Positions 16,101 to 23,513 of a stretch of DNA of 64,000 nucleotides are shown piece after piece. The notes beneath the pieces are model-generated. The model had not been told where the DNA came from and did no database searches. It was given only the letters and a program-made list of their open reading frames with translations. This stretch comes from Bacillota bacterium (GTDB taxonomy: Bacteria; Bacillota; Clostridia; Peptostreptococcales; Anaerovoracaceae): positions 62,001-126,000 of the forward strand of contig JAFSCP010000046.1 in assembly GCA_017436705.1 (NCBI GenBank), read 5' to 3'. A program made the translations under genes and the position numbers. Every line of letters starts with the position of its first letter. Position 1 is the first letter of the stretch.

Positions 16101-18748
16101 GTGGTACAGGTGTTGTAAAAGTAAAGATTACAGAAAATGAGTATTGTATTCCAACAGAGCTTATGCTGGAAGTTGTAGATGCAACAAATGTTGCCGAAAA
16201 TGGTAAAATTGGAAATTATAATACAACATCCGTTCTGTTAGGAAATACTGCGGTTAGTACTCTGTATCTTAATGGTGGAGCAACACTGTACGGTAATGGA
16301 TTTACTGTAGACTGTACTAATTCACCAATCAATGGTTCCGGCAGTGTTTCTGAAAACTATATAATTGGCTTAGTAGATGCCCATTTAGACAATGTTAAAG
16401 TAGTTGGTAAAGTTTATACTGAATACGGTGCGCAAGCAAGCAATGATTATAACCGTGCACTGGTATTATCGAAAGGCAACAGCACAATCACGAACTGCTA
16501 TCTTTCCAACACGGCATCTCCTATCCGACTTGTTGAGGGCAGCTTGGTGGTAAAGGGAACCACTGTAAAGGGTGGTAACTTCGCAAATATTGACGTTCGT
16601 AACGGACATCTTACAGTTGAAGATGTAACTACAATTAACCAGGCACTTGGTAATGATACGGCTGCAGATGGTACAACAGTAATTGGGCTTGGAATCGTTG
16701 TGTTCTACGAAAACGTTGACCCTGCATTAACATCTATTACAATTAATGGTACATTGAAGCAATACAATAATATTTCTTCTAATGATAAATTTACTCATGA
16801 TTACGCAACACAGTTTGTTAATCAGATGATGACTGGTGACTACGCAGAATATAGAAGAGAGATTGATGGTGTTAAGTGGGTAAATACAGGTATTATTGCT
16901 CTGACAGATGAAATAGTTCCTGTAGATAAGAGAGATGACATAGCCGGTTATGTTGGCAAAGCTGTAAGTTTCATGTCACAGGATGGATATGTTTATTCCG
17001 TTAAGCCTACGAATGATAGTATCGTAGCAAATCCGGATACTTATACTACTATTGGTCAGGGTGTAATTGCTCCTTCATATAACTTCGATTACATCACAAA
17101 GAACTATGTAGCAAAAACGGATGGTTCAAATGATTACTGCTATTACGAAAATGGCAAGGTTTTAATCGCTATGGATCAAGGGGATACTTTTGAGTGGGAT
17201 CCGTTTATTCTGACTGCAACTAAGAACGGGGAGTCACTGGGATATACAGTTTCAATGAATGGTACTACTTATGCAAGTGGATCAAAGATTGCGTTTAGTA
17301 CTTCCGATGATTATGAAGTTATTTACACCTATACAGATGAAAACAACTATACTGTTGATGCGAATGACAATATTAAAACAGTTCCTGTGACCTACACAAA
17401 GACAGTAAACATCAGCGTTTCAGTTATTAAACCTACAACTCAGCATGCAACATTCACTTTTGCTGATACTAATACTGAAACAGAAAAGGTTACTGTAGGT
17501 GACAAAACATATATTTCAGCTAAGGGAGTATCAGCTACTGAGAAGGAATGGGGATATATAACCGTTAACGGTACAACAATCTTCTATCCGATTACAGAAG
17601 CACAAATGAAGAAGAATTTGATTGGTACTGAAGTTCAGGTGTACTACTATGTCTTTAAGGATGCAGTTACAGTAAATGACTATGCAGACGGAGGTACTGG
17701 TGCTGCAATAACTTATAACAGCAGCACAACAACTATGCCTTCTAATCTGACTGTCGTTAATGGTATGGAAGCGAAGTATAGTGATATCAATAGTGCATGT
17801 GTTGATGTAAGTAAATTGACAAAGGATGGGCCTACTGGCGAAGTATGGGACTTCTCTGCGTCGACTACGGTTTCAGGAACAACAACATATAGTGGATACC
17901 TAGCTCATTCATCTCCGTCAGGCCTTGCAATCAAATCTGGCACGAGAGATTATGATGCTATTACTGTTGCGCAGTTCAGCTATACAGATGCAGCTGGTGC
18001 CACATACTATTACTTTGTAGGATACTTCATGCCTAATCAGGTTTCATCGAGTTCAAGCGGCGGCACATCCCCTTGCGTAACTCCAGACACTCTCGTAACT
18101 CTCGCTGACGGTTCTCAGAAGCGTATTGACGAAGTGACTTACGAAGACCAGCTCCTTGTTTGGGACTTCTATAATGGCGAATACGCATCAGCTCCATCAG
18201 CAATTATCTTCGATCACGGATATGACAATAACACTGTGATTAAGCTGAAATTTGATGATGGTACAGAAGTTAAGGTGGTTAACTTACATCAGTTCATGGA
18301 TGCAGATTTGAACAAATTAGTTTCCATTAACGAAGAAAGTGTAGCTGACTTTGTTGGTCACAAGTTTGTAAAGTGCAATGGTAATGGTTACAGTACCGTG
18401 ACATTGGTTGATTATGAAGTGACCAAAGAATATGAACAAGCGTTAGGTATTATATCCGCAGAACACTACAATATCATTGTAGGAGATATGTTATCTGCAG
18501 ACTTTATGATAGAGGACTATGACCTGTTCAACTACTTTGAAATCGGCGAAGATATGAAGTTTGATGCAGCTAAGATGCAGGCAGATATTGAAAAGTACGG
18601 TCTGTACACTTATGAAGATTTTGCTGAATATCTTACACCTGAACAGTTTGCAGCATTTAATGTTCCTTACTTCAAGGTTGCTGTAGGCAAAGGTAACTAC
18701 ACTTACGAAGGTATTTTAGACTTAATTGACGAATACTTAAACAAATAA
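13112..18748 (+). CDS. Giant SipW-type exported protein with GLUG-like, beta-helix and Hint domains
   Basis: 1878 aa. The signal peptide ends LTGTTFAWFTDSVTSTGNI. TasA-like domain about 35-220 (NWEPGYTEVRYIKIKNTGDL). Around 405-640 lies a GLUG/beta-helix-like region (FEGTFDGNGHTISNFYQ, MGLFGYVKGGTVKNLTVDNF), then Ig-like segments and a second beta-helix (about 1030-1190). Cys1655 in GGTSPCVTPDTLVTLADGSQ opens a Hint (hedgehog/intein) domain with a block-B-like His (VVNLHQFMD) and HYNIIVGDMLSAD near its end. The Asn and Cys/Ser/Thr needed for splicing are absent there. Hint domains can cleave their own N-terminal peptide bond; here that would release or cross-link the exported part. About 85 acidic residues follow the Hint core. 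No anchor is seen. Confidence 0.88.
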   Translation: MKSTQKKLFTNLLVLVLCVAMLTGTTFAWFTDSVTSTGNIVKAGNLKIDMLWTDDLDNGQWHSVEEDGYNTLFNNETNWEPGYTEVRYIKIKNTGDLAFNFDITLEKEGTAEAKLAEVIQVYATENVNGNITDRTNLGQSGFGSVGMLDAMMNGGRVIKGTLLPATQQSTEHKSGETVIAIALQMITTAGNEYQGADLGEGFKIKALATQCTYESDSFDKNYDNGATPGATITATSVTAPVASNNGVVASKVTMSGNGIIATVPAGAALADNVSELKLTVNPLHTSESGITAVNDEMLIPVDIHIDGLAENNNVPVIIELGEILPKYLNMGNYKLFHIEDSVRTEMTYVADAAALNTHNQFTYDAETGAVTVAMATFSEVALFADTVNAWEGEFDYTWYDADAKELTIYNADQLAAFGAIVGGMNGQKQDDFSGKTVKLIADVNLGYGVVDAPSIFYPIGYYNSNKNYEKVSGGSVTSSVSSFEGTFDGNGHTISNFYQNTWEMFGDYNDGYSGTPNHYKDAMGLFGYVKGGTVKNLTVDNFSSDGEFTPTGVIAAYADGDAKFENIAITNCNPRVYNTGNGGIIGIAGDTSAANDDHITLKNITVDNSNKISALWGSWDVACGGLVGMYRGNVDGSGNATGDTISFENCHVSAIIDVYNDVCANYQYYAYRYSGMIIGSVRHNTTNKDGKTIPNMTGISATGCTVNYGDWNDYYYCEFEKNTMASYSEDYQFSRVPHSELNFTDSNGNGVVDADERASVIGCKHTHTAEENHQAIYLPFHQLFTGYSWGVSSIGLEKYSGIVTNLDITEGDQEESVEKFVAINAETVEYGNGYCVTIGELFGEYTDLNDKYPIIKDKVQVFVSPASERSTAGGIYTPNADDWTKGTLTFTGLGEATISITDYNFCKTATANVKVTKIEKFKCTFDNKIEELGVQTDFLYRVGNQNAVAIGSLFGSKDDSIIIDNDAVKVTVETINGNATGEFTEKSDWANGEIKFSGTGVVKVKITENEYCIPTELMLEVVDATNVAENGKIGNYNTTSVLLGNTAVSTLYLNGGATLYGNGFTVDCTNSPINGSGSVSENYIIGLVDAHLDNVKVVGKVYTEYGAQASNDYNRALVLSKGNSTITNCYLSNTASPIRLVEGSLVVKGTTVKGGNFANIDVRNGHLTVEDVTTINQALGNDTAADGTTVIGLGIVVFYENVDPALTSITINGTLKQYNNISSNDKFTHDYATQFVNQMMTGDYAEYRREIDGVKWVNTGIIALTDEIVPVDKRDDIAGYVGKAVSFMSQDGYVYSVKPTNDSIVANPDTYTTIGQGVIAPSYNFDYITKNYVAKTDGSNDYCYYENGKVLIAMDQGDTFEWDPFILTATKNGESLGYTVSMNGTTYASGSKIAFSTSDDYEVIYTYTDENNYTVDANDNIKTVPVTYTKTVNISVSVIKPTTQHATFTFADTNTETEKVTVGDKTYISAKGVSATEKEWGYITVNGTTIFYPITEAQMKKNLIGTEVQVYYYVFKDAVTVNDYADGGTGAAITYNSSTTTMPSNLTVVNGMEAKYSDINSACVDVSKLTKDGPTGEVWDFSASTTVSGTTTYSGYLAHSSPSGLAIKSGTRDYDAITVAQFSYTDAAGATYYYFVGYFMPNQVSSSSSGGTSPCVTPDTLVTLADGSQKRIDEVTYEDQLLVWDFYNGEYASAPSAIIFDHGYDNNTVIKLKFDDGTEVKVVNLHQFMDADLNKLVSINEESVADFVGHKFVKCNGNGYSTVTLVDYEVTKEYEQALGIISAEHYNIIVGDMLSADFMIEDYDLFNYFEIGEDMKFDAAKMQADIEKYGLYTYEDFAEYLTPEQFAAFNVPYFKVAVGKGNYTYEGILDLIDEYLNK

Positions 18749-18758
18749 TAATTTCAAC

Positions 18759-18866
18759 GCTGCCCGCACCAGCGGGCGGCAATCAAAGGGCATCCCCTGC
18801 GGGGGCTTTCCGCTTTCCTCAGAAACCCGGGAGCCGCACCTGGCTGTGCCTTTTGATTGCAGAAGC
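18759..18866 (+). repeat. Two-hairpin intergenic RNA element, copy 5
   Basis: Hairpin 1 is GCCCGC-ACCA-GCGGGC (18762-18777). Hairpin 2 pairs GCAATCAAAGGGCA (18779-18792) with TGCCTTTTGATTGC (18847-18860), with a longer GC-rich insert on top. It starts 11 nt after the stop codon of the giant gene. Confidence 0.88.
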
Positions 18867-18917
18867 AAATTACTACATAAAATGTTTGACATAAAATACG
18901 AAACGGAGGTAACTCTT

Positions 18918-21824
18918 TTGAAAAAGCGCATTTATCGCAGAATTGCGTTACTCATATCTTTAATAATGCTGATTACATCGTCGGTGCAGACGACCTACGG
19001 GTTTATCGTCGTGAAAACTGACACGCTAATCAATACCTTTGTGCCGGGAGCTTCGGTGGCGTCTTTCCTCAGGGTGACAGGTACGAAGAATCTGCATAAC
19101 CGCAGCTGGCAGGCAGGCGATGCTTTCGAGTTCAATCTGGATATGTGGGATGTGACTGGTACTGACCCGCAGACCGGCAGCGATGTTTACGGCTGGGTTC
19201 CGGTGGATACTGAGACGGTTGCTTACGACCCGGCGGCGCCTGATGCTCCTAAGACTTTTGATTTCAGCAGTGCTTTCCAGAGTGTGGATATTTACAACCC
19301 TGGTGTGTACAGTTTCAGAATTTCCGAAGTTGAGGGAACGATTGACAGAATCACCTACGATGATACTGAATACACTATCGATGTGACTACGGCGCTGGAT
19401 GCTGCCAGCGGAAAGCTTGCAATCACCGGCGTGACTGCGGGCGGCGGCGCTGTGGTGGTTCAGGACCAGACTACCGGAATGTACAACATCAACGTAAGTT
19501 TCAACAACTATTTCGGTGATGTGACAAGCGCGTATGTGGATGTTAATGTAGATAAGACTGTTAATAATACCAATGGCGGCAGTATGGGTCCGGGCGGATT
19601 CATGTTTGAGCTTTTCAGGGAGGCGATTGTGCAGCAGTCGGCGAGCACAAATGCTCCGGCTCCTGATGTGAATACTCCTGCAGCTGGTGGTGATGATGAT
19701 TCCGCTGTTGGCGGAGATACACCTGCTGTTGGCGACGGTGAAGGTTCTGCGGCTGGTAACGATCCTGCGGCTGGTGGAGAAGGTCCGGCAGGCCCGGTAA
19801 CTCCTTCCGTACCACCTGTAACATCCGGTGATGGCGAGGGCGGCGAAGGCGGCAACGCTGGAGAAGGCCCAGCATCTGGCGGTGATGATCCTGCAGCTGG
19901 CGGTAGCGAGCCACAGGTAATTATTTTAGCGCCTTTGGCTGATGAAGGCGAAGGTGGAGGTGAGCCACAGATACCTGGAGACAATACCCAGCAGACACCT
20001 GGGGATAACACACAGCAGACACCTGGGGATAACACTCAGCAGACGCCTGGAGACAATACCCAGCAGACGCCAGGGGATAATACACAGCAGACACCTGGGG
20101 ATAATACTCAGCAGACACCTGGTGACAACACCCAGCAGACACCTGGGGATAATACTCAGCAGACACCTGGAGATAACACCCAGCAGACACCTGGAGATAA
20201 CACCCAGCAGACACCTGGGGATAACATCCAGCAGACACCTGGGGATAACACTCAGCAGACACCTGGGGATAACACCCAGCAGACACCTGGAGATAACACC
20301 CAGCAGACGCCTGGAGATAACACCCAGCAGACGCCTGATGACAATACACAGCAGACTCCTGACGACAACACTCAGCAGGGCGGAAACGCTCCTGCATCAC
20401 CTGCAGGTTCAGGCTCCAATGTGGTAGTTCCTGAAAAGAGAGTCAGCGGTTATACCGACGACAATGGTGATCTTAAGTTCAAACTGGAATTCACCAGCGC
20501 AGATGTTGGCAGAACTTACGAATATGTGCTTTCTGAAGTAGCAGGCAGCGCAGATGGCGTTACATATGATACACGTACATACGAATTCACAGTGACAGTA
20601 TCCATGGCACAGGGCAGAGTCACAGCAGTTGCAGCTGGACTTCCTTCAGCATGTGCTTTCGTAAACGAATACAGCGGTTCAGGCACTCCTGGCCCTGGTC
20701 CTGGTCCCGGACCTGGTCCTGGCCCTGGCCCGCAGCCGCCACAGCCTCCTGCACCTGAAGAACCGGACATCCCGATCGAAGTAATTCCGATCATGGTCGA
20801 TAAGTCCGTGATTTCTACAGGCGATGTAAAAGTTGATGCTGAAGGTTTTGAATTCATCCTCGAAGACGTGGCTACAGGCAAAAAAGAACTGAAGAAAACC
20901 GCAGCCAACGGCAAGGCTTTCTTCTATAAATATTTCTTCACTGAAGATGCCGGCAAGACATTCAACTACAAGCTTTACGAAGTGGGCAGCGGCGCAGAAA
21001 ACATGTACTACGACAGCACCGTTTACGACATCCGCATGGATGTTACGCTCAAGTATGGCGAACCTGTTGCGGCAGTTTACATCAACGACGCTCCCGTAGA
21101 AAGCTATGTGAAGATTGCCAAGTTCACGAACGTTGAAACTTCAGGCATTGCGGACATATCCCTGGCGCTGGACGTTGACAAAACCGTTGAAAACACCGGC
21201 GACAAGAAGGCAAGTCCTAAGGGCTTCAAGTTCATCCTCGAAGATGTGACTGTTTACGCAGAAGACCTGGCAGCCGAGGCCGAAAAGGCAGCAGCAGAAA
21301 AGGCTGAAGCAGAAGCTACAGCGGCTGAGGAAAATGCGAATACTGAAGAAGCTGCGAAAGCTGAAGAAACTGCCAATGAGGGGCAGGTTACTGATGCCAA
21401 GTCTGAAGAAGACCGCCGCATCGTGACCAAAAAGTCCGACAAGAAGGGCAAAGCATCCTTTGACCTTACATACACCAGCGCCGATATAGGCAAAACTTTC
21501 AGCTACAAGCTCTACGAACAGACCGGCAGCCGCGAAGGCATGACCTACGACACAACTGTTTACGACATTCAGGTGACCGTAGGCCTGGAAAAGCTGATTG
21601 ACTCTTACGAGCTTGCCCTGACTGTTACATGCAACGGAGTTGTTCTCGAAGAGCCTACTGAGTGGACCGCTGAGTTCACCAACATCTACCACGTAGAAAA
21701 ATCTGAAGTTCCGAAGACCGGTGACGGCAGCAACCTGCCTTTCTGGTTCAACATGATGCTCATCAGCGCTCTGGCGTGCCTCGTACTCCTGGGAGCTGAA
21801 GTGAGAGACCGCCGCAGAGGCTAA
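18918..21824 (+). CDS. Sortase-anchored Spy0128/FctA-type surface protein with octapeptide repeats
   Basis: 968 aa from TTG 18918, 7 nt behind CGGAGGT; the upstream in-frame ATGs lack a binding site. The N-terminus ends TTYGFIVVKTDTLINTFVPG, again the SipW-client pattern. Four Spy0128/FctA (pilin isopeptide) domains follow: about 45-195, 200-540 (interrupted), 615-735 and 745-920. Each has the YDxxxYxIxVxV strand and an F-x-N end. Domain 2 is split by a Pro/Gly/Ala stretch plus 17 NTQQTPGD repeats; domain 4 is split at the same loop by an Ala/Glu-rich insert. A (GP)n linker separates domains 2 and 3. The C-terminus is VPKTGDG, a hydrophobic helix and RDRRRG, a sorting signal for covalent wall attachment. 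No sortase gene is in the window. Confidence 0.9.
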   Translation: MKKRIYRRIALLISLIMLITSSVQTTYGFIVVKTDTLINTFVPGASVASFLRVTGTKNLHNRSWQAGDAFEFNLDMWDVTGTDPQTGSDVYGWVPVDTETVAYDPAAPDAPKTFDFSSAFQSVDIYNPGVYSFRISEVEGTIDRITYDDTEYTIDVTTALDAASGKLAITGVTAGGGAVVVQDQTTGMYNINVSFNNYFGDVTSAYVDVNVDKTVNNTNGGSMGPGGFMFELFREAIVQQSASTNAPAPDVNTPAAGGDDDSAVGGDTPAVGDGEGSAAGNDPAAGGEGPAGPVTPSVPPVTSGDGEGGEGGNAGEGPASGGDDPAAGGSEPQVIILAPLADEGEGGGEPQIPGDNTQQTPGDNTQQTPGDNTQQTPGDNTQQTPGDNTQQTPGDNTQQTPGDNTQQTPGDNTQQTPGDNTQQTPGDNTQQTPGDNIQQTPGDNTQQTPGDNTQQTPGDNTQQTPGDNTQQTPDDNTQQTPDDNTQQGGNAPASPAGSGSNVVVPEKRVSGYTDDNGDLKFKLEFTSADVGRTYEYVLSEVAGSADGVTYDTRTYEFTVTVSMAQGRVTAVAAGLPSACAFVNEYSGSGTPGPGPGPGPGPGPGPQPPQPPAPEEPDIPIEVIPIMVDKSVISTGDVKVDAEGFEFILEDVATGKKELKKTAANGKAFFYKYFFTEDAGKTFNYKLYEVGSGAENMYYDSTVYDIRMDVTLKYGEPVAAVYINDAPVESYVKIAKFTNVETSGIADISLALDVDKTVENTGDKKASPKGFKFILEDVTVYAEDLAAEAEKAAAEKAEAEATAAEENANTEEAAKAEETANEGQVTDAKSEEDRRIVTKKSDKKGKASFDLTYTSADIGKTFSYKLYEQTGSREGMTYDTTVYDIQVTVGLEKLIDSYELALTVTCNGVVLEEPTEWTAEFTNIYHVEKSEVPKTGDGSNLPFWFNMMLISALACLVLLGAEVRDRRRG
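19974..20381 (+). repeat. 17 tandem 24-bp coding repeats (NTQQTPGD)
   Basis: Seventeen in-frame 24-bp units encode P-G-D-N-T-Q-Q-T. One unit has Ile for Thr and the last two read PDD. Third-position variation between units shows that the peptide, not the DNA, is conserved. Copy number probably varies between strains by slippage. Confidence 0.95.
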
Positions 21825-21845
21825 AACTGAATAATTAAACCTTTA

Positions 21846-21879
21846 AGTCCGTCAGGCGCTGTGCCGGCGGACTTTTTTT
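21846..21879 (+). terminator. Intrinsic terminator of the surface-protein locus
   Basis: AGTCCGTC (21846-21853) pairs with GGCGGACT (21866-21873), followed by TTTTTTT. It ends the 20-kb plus-strand locus. Confidence 0.85.
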
Positions 21880-21912
21880 ATGGTGGATTCCCGGTTGTAA
21901 CTTTTGCTGCGC

Positions 21913-22175
21913 TGTCGAATCGTGCATAAGTTCCGCACGATTCGGCGTAACCGTTGAAATTAAATCCAATTTGCGGAAAGGTGCAAAGGGAGTGGGCTGG
22001 GGACGCGGCTGGCCTGGGGCTGATTTTTCCGCAAATATTTTGTGTCACGACCCATATGGGCTGTTTTGCGGAAAAGATTCACGACCGTCCAAGACCGGAG
22101 ATATTGGCTTTCCGCAAAGGCCGTTAAGCAATGCGGGCTGCGGGGTTTTCTGCGGAACTTATGCACGATTCGACA
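21913..22175. repeat. Palindrome-ended repeat, copy 1 (left of nuclease gene)
   Basis: A 263-bp element with perfect 25-bp terminal inverted repeats (TGTCGAATCGTGCATAAGTT... at the left). The interior alternates TTTGCGGAAA and TTTCCGCAAA motifs (about 21970, 22025, 22064, 22110), so it can fold into several hairpins. It is about 85 percent identical by eye to copy 2 at 23081-23342, in the same orientation. It encodes nothing I can support. Confidence 0.88.
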
Positions 22176-22249
22176 TCACCGTCCGGAAAAAACAATCAAA
22201 AAAATTAAAAAAAATACCGGATTGTACTGAAAGGGAAGTTCGCAAATGG

Positions 22250-22255
22250 TATAAT
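22250..22255 (+). promoter_or_regulatory. -10 box of the PD-(D/E)XK gene
   Basis: TATAAT, 32 nt before the GTG start. No good -35 lies 17 bp upstream; a TTGTAC lies 22 bp upstream. The promoter would begin just right of repeat copy 1. Confidence 0.45.
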
Positions 22256-22287
22256 ATTACAAATATAACATTTTAAGGAGGTGCAGT

Positions 22288-23097
22288 GTGGATTTTATTG
22301 AATTAATTGAAAGCGAGCTGCGGTTCCAGCAGCATATGATGCGGCAGTTCGCCAGACTGAAGCGGATCAGGACCGAAGGCCGGCTTGAAATGACCGTGAA
22401 GAAAACCGGCTACAGGGAGTTTTATATCCGGTCGGCAGAGGACGGCATTCGGCGGTATGTGCGGCGGCTTGAGATGGACAAGGTTGCGAGGATTCAGGCA
22501 CAGATGACCGGGCGTGAGGCGGCAGCCCGGGCCGAAGAAAACATCCGGCTGCTCAAGGCTTTGCGCGATGGATACAGGCCATGCGATTTTTTCTCTGTGC
22601 AGAGCGAAATTGAAGAAAAATACAGGTTTACAGGGGAGACGAGTCAGTGGGCCGGGCGTACTTTGCGGAAATCATTCCCTCAGTCAGAAAAGCCTGAGCA
22701 CAGGGAAGAATTGCGGCATTCAACATCTTTTGGGCTCATGGTCCGCTCCAAGAATGAGGCCCAGATTGCTGAAAAAGTTCTGCCCACCGGGCTGGAATTT
22801 TACTACGAAAAAGCCCTGGTGCTGCTCGACCAATACAATAAGAAGGTCGTGTATTACCCGGACTTCACCATTGTGCTGCCCGACGGCCGGACCATTTACT
22901 GGGAGCACAAAGGCCTGCTCGGAAGACCCGACTATCTGGAGCGGGACATGCTGCGCACATACATATACCATAAGAACGGAATTTACCAGCCCCACAACCT
23001 GATTGTGACCTGTGATGGTCCCAATGGGGAGTTTCCGGGCGTTGAAATCGGGCTGATTGTGGACAGGCTTCTTGCGGAACTGTCGAATCGTGAATAA
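22288..23097 (+). CDS. PD-(D/E)XK nuclease-like protein flanked by palindromic repeats
   Basis: 269 aa from GTG, 6 nt behind AGGAGG. The N-terminal half is a charged helical region rich in Arg. The C-terminal half reads as a PD-(D/E)XK nuclease core: Glu in RSKNEAQIAEKVL (about 155), then VVYYPDFTIVLPDGRTIYWE, giving Asp of PDF and E-x-K in WEHKG, followed by a conserved DYLERDM. The stop codon and last four codons lie inside repeat copy 2. A relative is encoded at 43377 with the same SKxE / PDF / WEHxG pattern. Members may be transposition or defence nucleases; the function is not known to me. The two flanking 262-bp repeats suggest a mobile or recombining unit. Confidence 0.75.
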   Translation: MDFIELIESELRFQQHMMRQFARLKRIRTEGRLEMTVKKTGYREFYIRSAEDGIRRYVRRLEMDKVARIQAQMTGREAAARAEENIRLLKALRDGYRPCDFFSVQSEIEEKYRFTGETSQWAGRTLRKSFPQSEKPEHREELRHSTSFGLMVRSKNEAQIAEKVLPTGLEFYYEKALVLLDQYNKKVVYYPDFTIVLPDGRTIYWEHKGLLGRPDYLERDMLRTYIYHKNGIYQPHNLIVTCDGPNGEFPGVEIGLIVDRLLAELSNRE

Positions 23098-23342
23098 GTT
23101 CCGCGCGATTCGGCGTAACCGTTGAAATTAAATTGGATTTGCGGAAAGGTGCAAAGGGAGTGGCCCGGGCCGCGGCTGGTCTGGGGCTGATTTTTCCGCA
23201 GATACACTGCGTCACGCCCGATATGGGCTGTTTTGCGGAAAATATTCACGACGGCCCCAAAACGGAGAGATTGGCTTTCCGCAAAGGCCGTTAAGCAATG
23301 CGGCCTCCGGGGTTTTCTGCGGAACTTATGCATGATTCGACA
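23081..23342. repeat. Palindrome-ended repeat, copy 2 (right of nuclease gene)
   Basis: A 262-bp direct repeat of the 21913-22175 element. Its 24-bp ends match in inverted orientation with two mismatches, and the TTTGCGGAAA/TTTCCGCAAA series is the same. Its left end supplies the stop codon of the nuclease gene. Confidence 0.88.
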
Positions 23343-23419
23343 GCGCTCGACAAGCATAGCGGGCCGGCCCGACAAACGCAGCGGGGCAGAAACGCAGCGT
23401 AGCAGAACCGGAATTTTAT

Positions 23420-23450
23420 GTGGGGGTTTTGTGAAAAACTCCCACTTTTC
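23420..23450 (+). terminator. Terminator-like hairpin before the DUF308 gene
   Basis: GTGGGGGTTTT (23420-23430) pairs with AAAAACTCCCAC (23434-23445), followed by TTTTCTT. It insulates the next promoter from upstream transcription. Confidence 0.7.
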
Positions 23451-23479
23451 TTGACTTACAGGCCATTTGCAAGTATAAT
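23451..23479 (+). promoter_or_regulatory. Strong sigma-A promoter
   Basis: TTGACT (23451-23456), 17-bp spacer, TATAAT (23474-23479). It drives the DUF308-flavoprotein operon. Confidence 0.85.
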
Positions 23480-23513
23480 ATTAAAGTCTATAAGACAAAG
23501 GAGGAACTGACGA

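Noticed and set aside
18846..18917. Upstream ATG starts for the anchored surface protein
   Set aside because: They lie inside the two-hairpin element and lack a binding site. TTG 18918 follows CGGAGGT and gives a clean signal peptide.
19974..20381. CRISPR-like array of 24-bp repeats
   Set aside because: The units are contiguous with no spacers and translate in frame to NTQQTPGD within a sorted surface protein.
19942..20427. 161-aa plus-strand ORF and 159-aa minus-strand ORF over the repeats
   Set aside because: They are shadow frames of the octapeptide repeat DNA, with no binding site and an implausible composition.
22514..23002. 162-aa ORF inside the PD-(D/E)XK gene
   Set aside because: Frame-shifted shadow; the GTG-started frame has the binding site and the conserved motifs.
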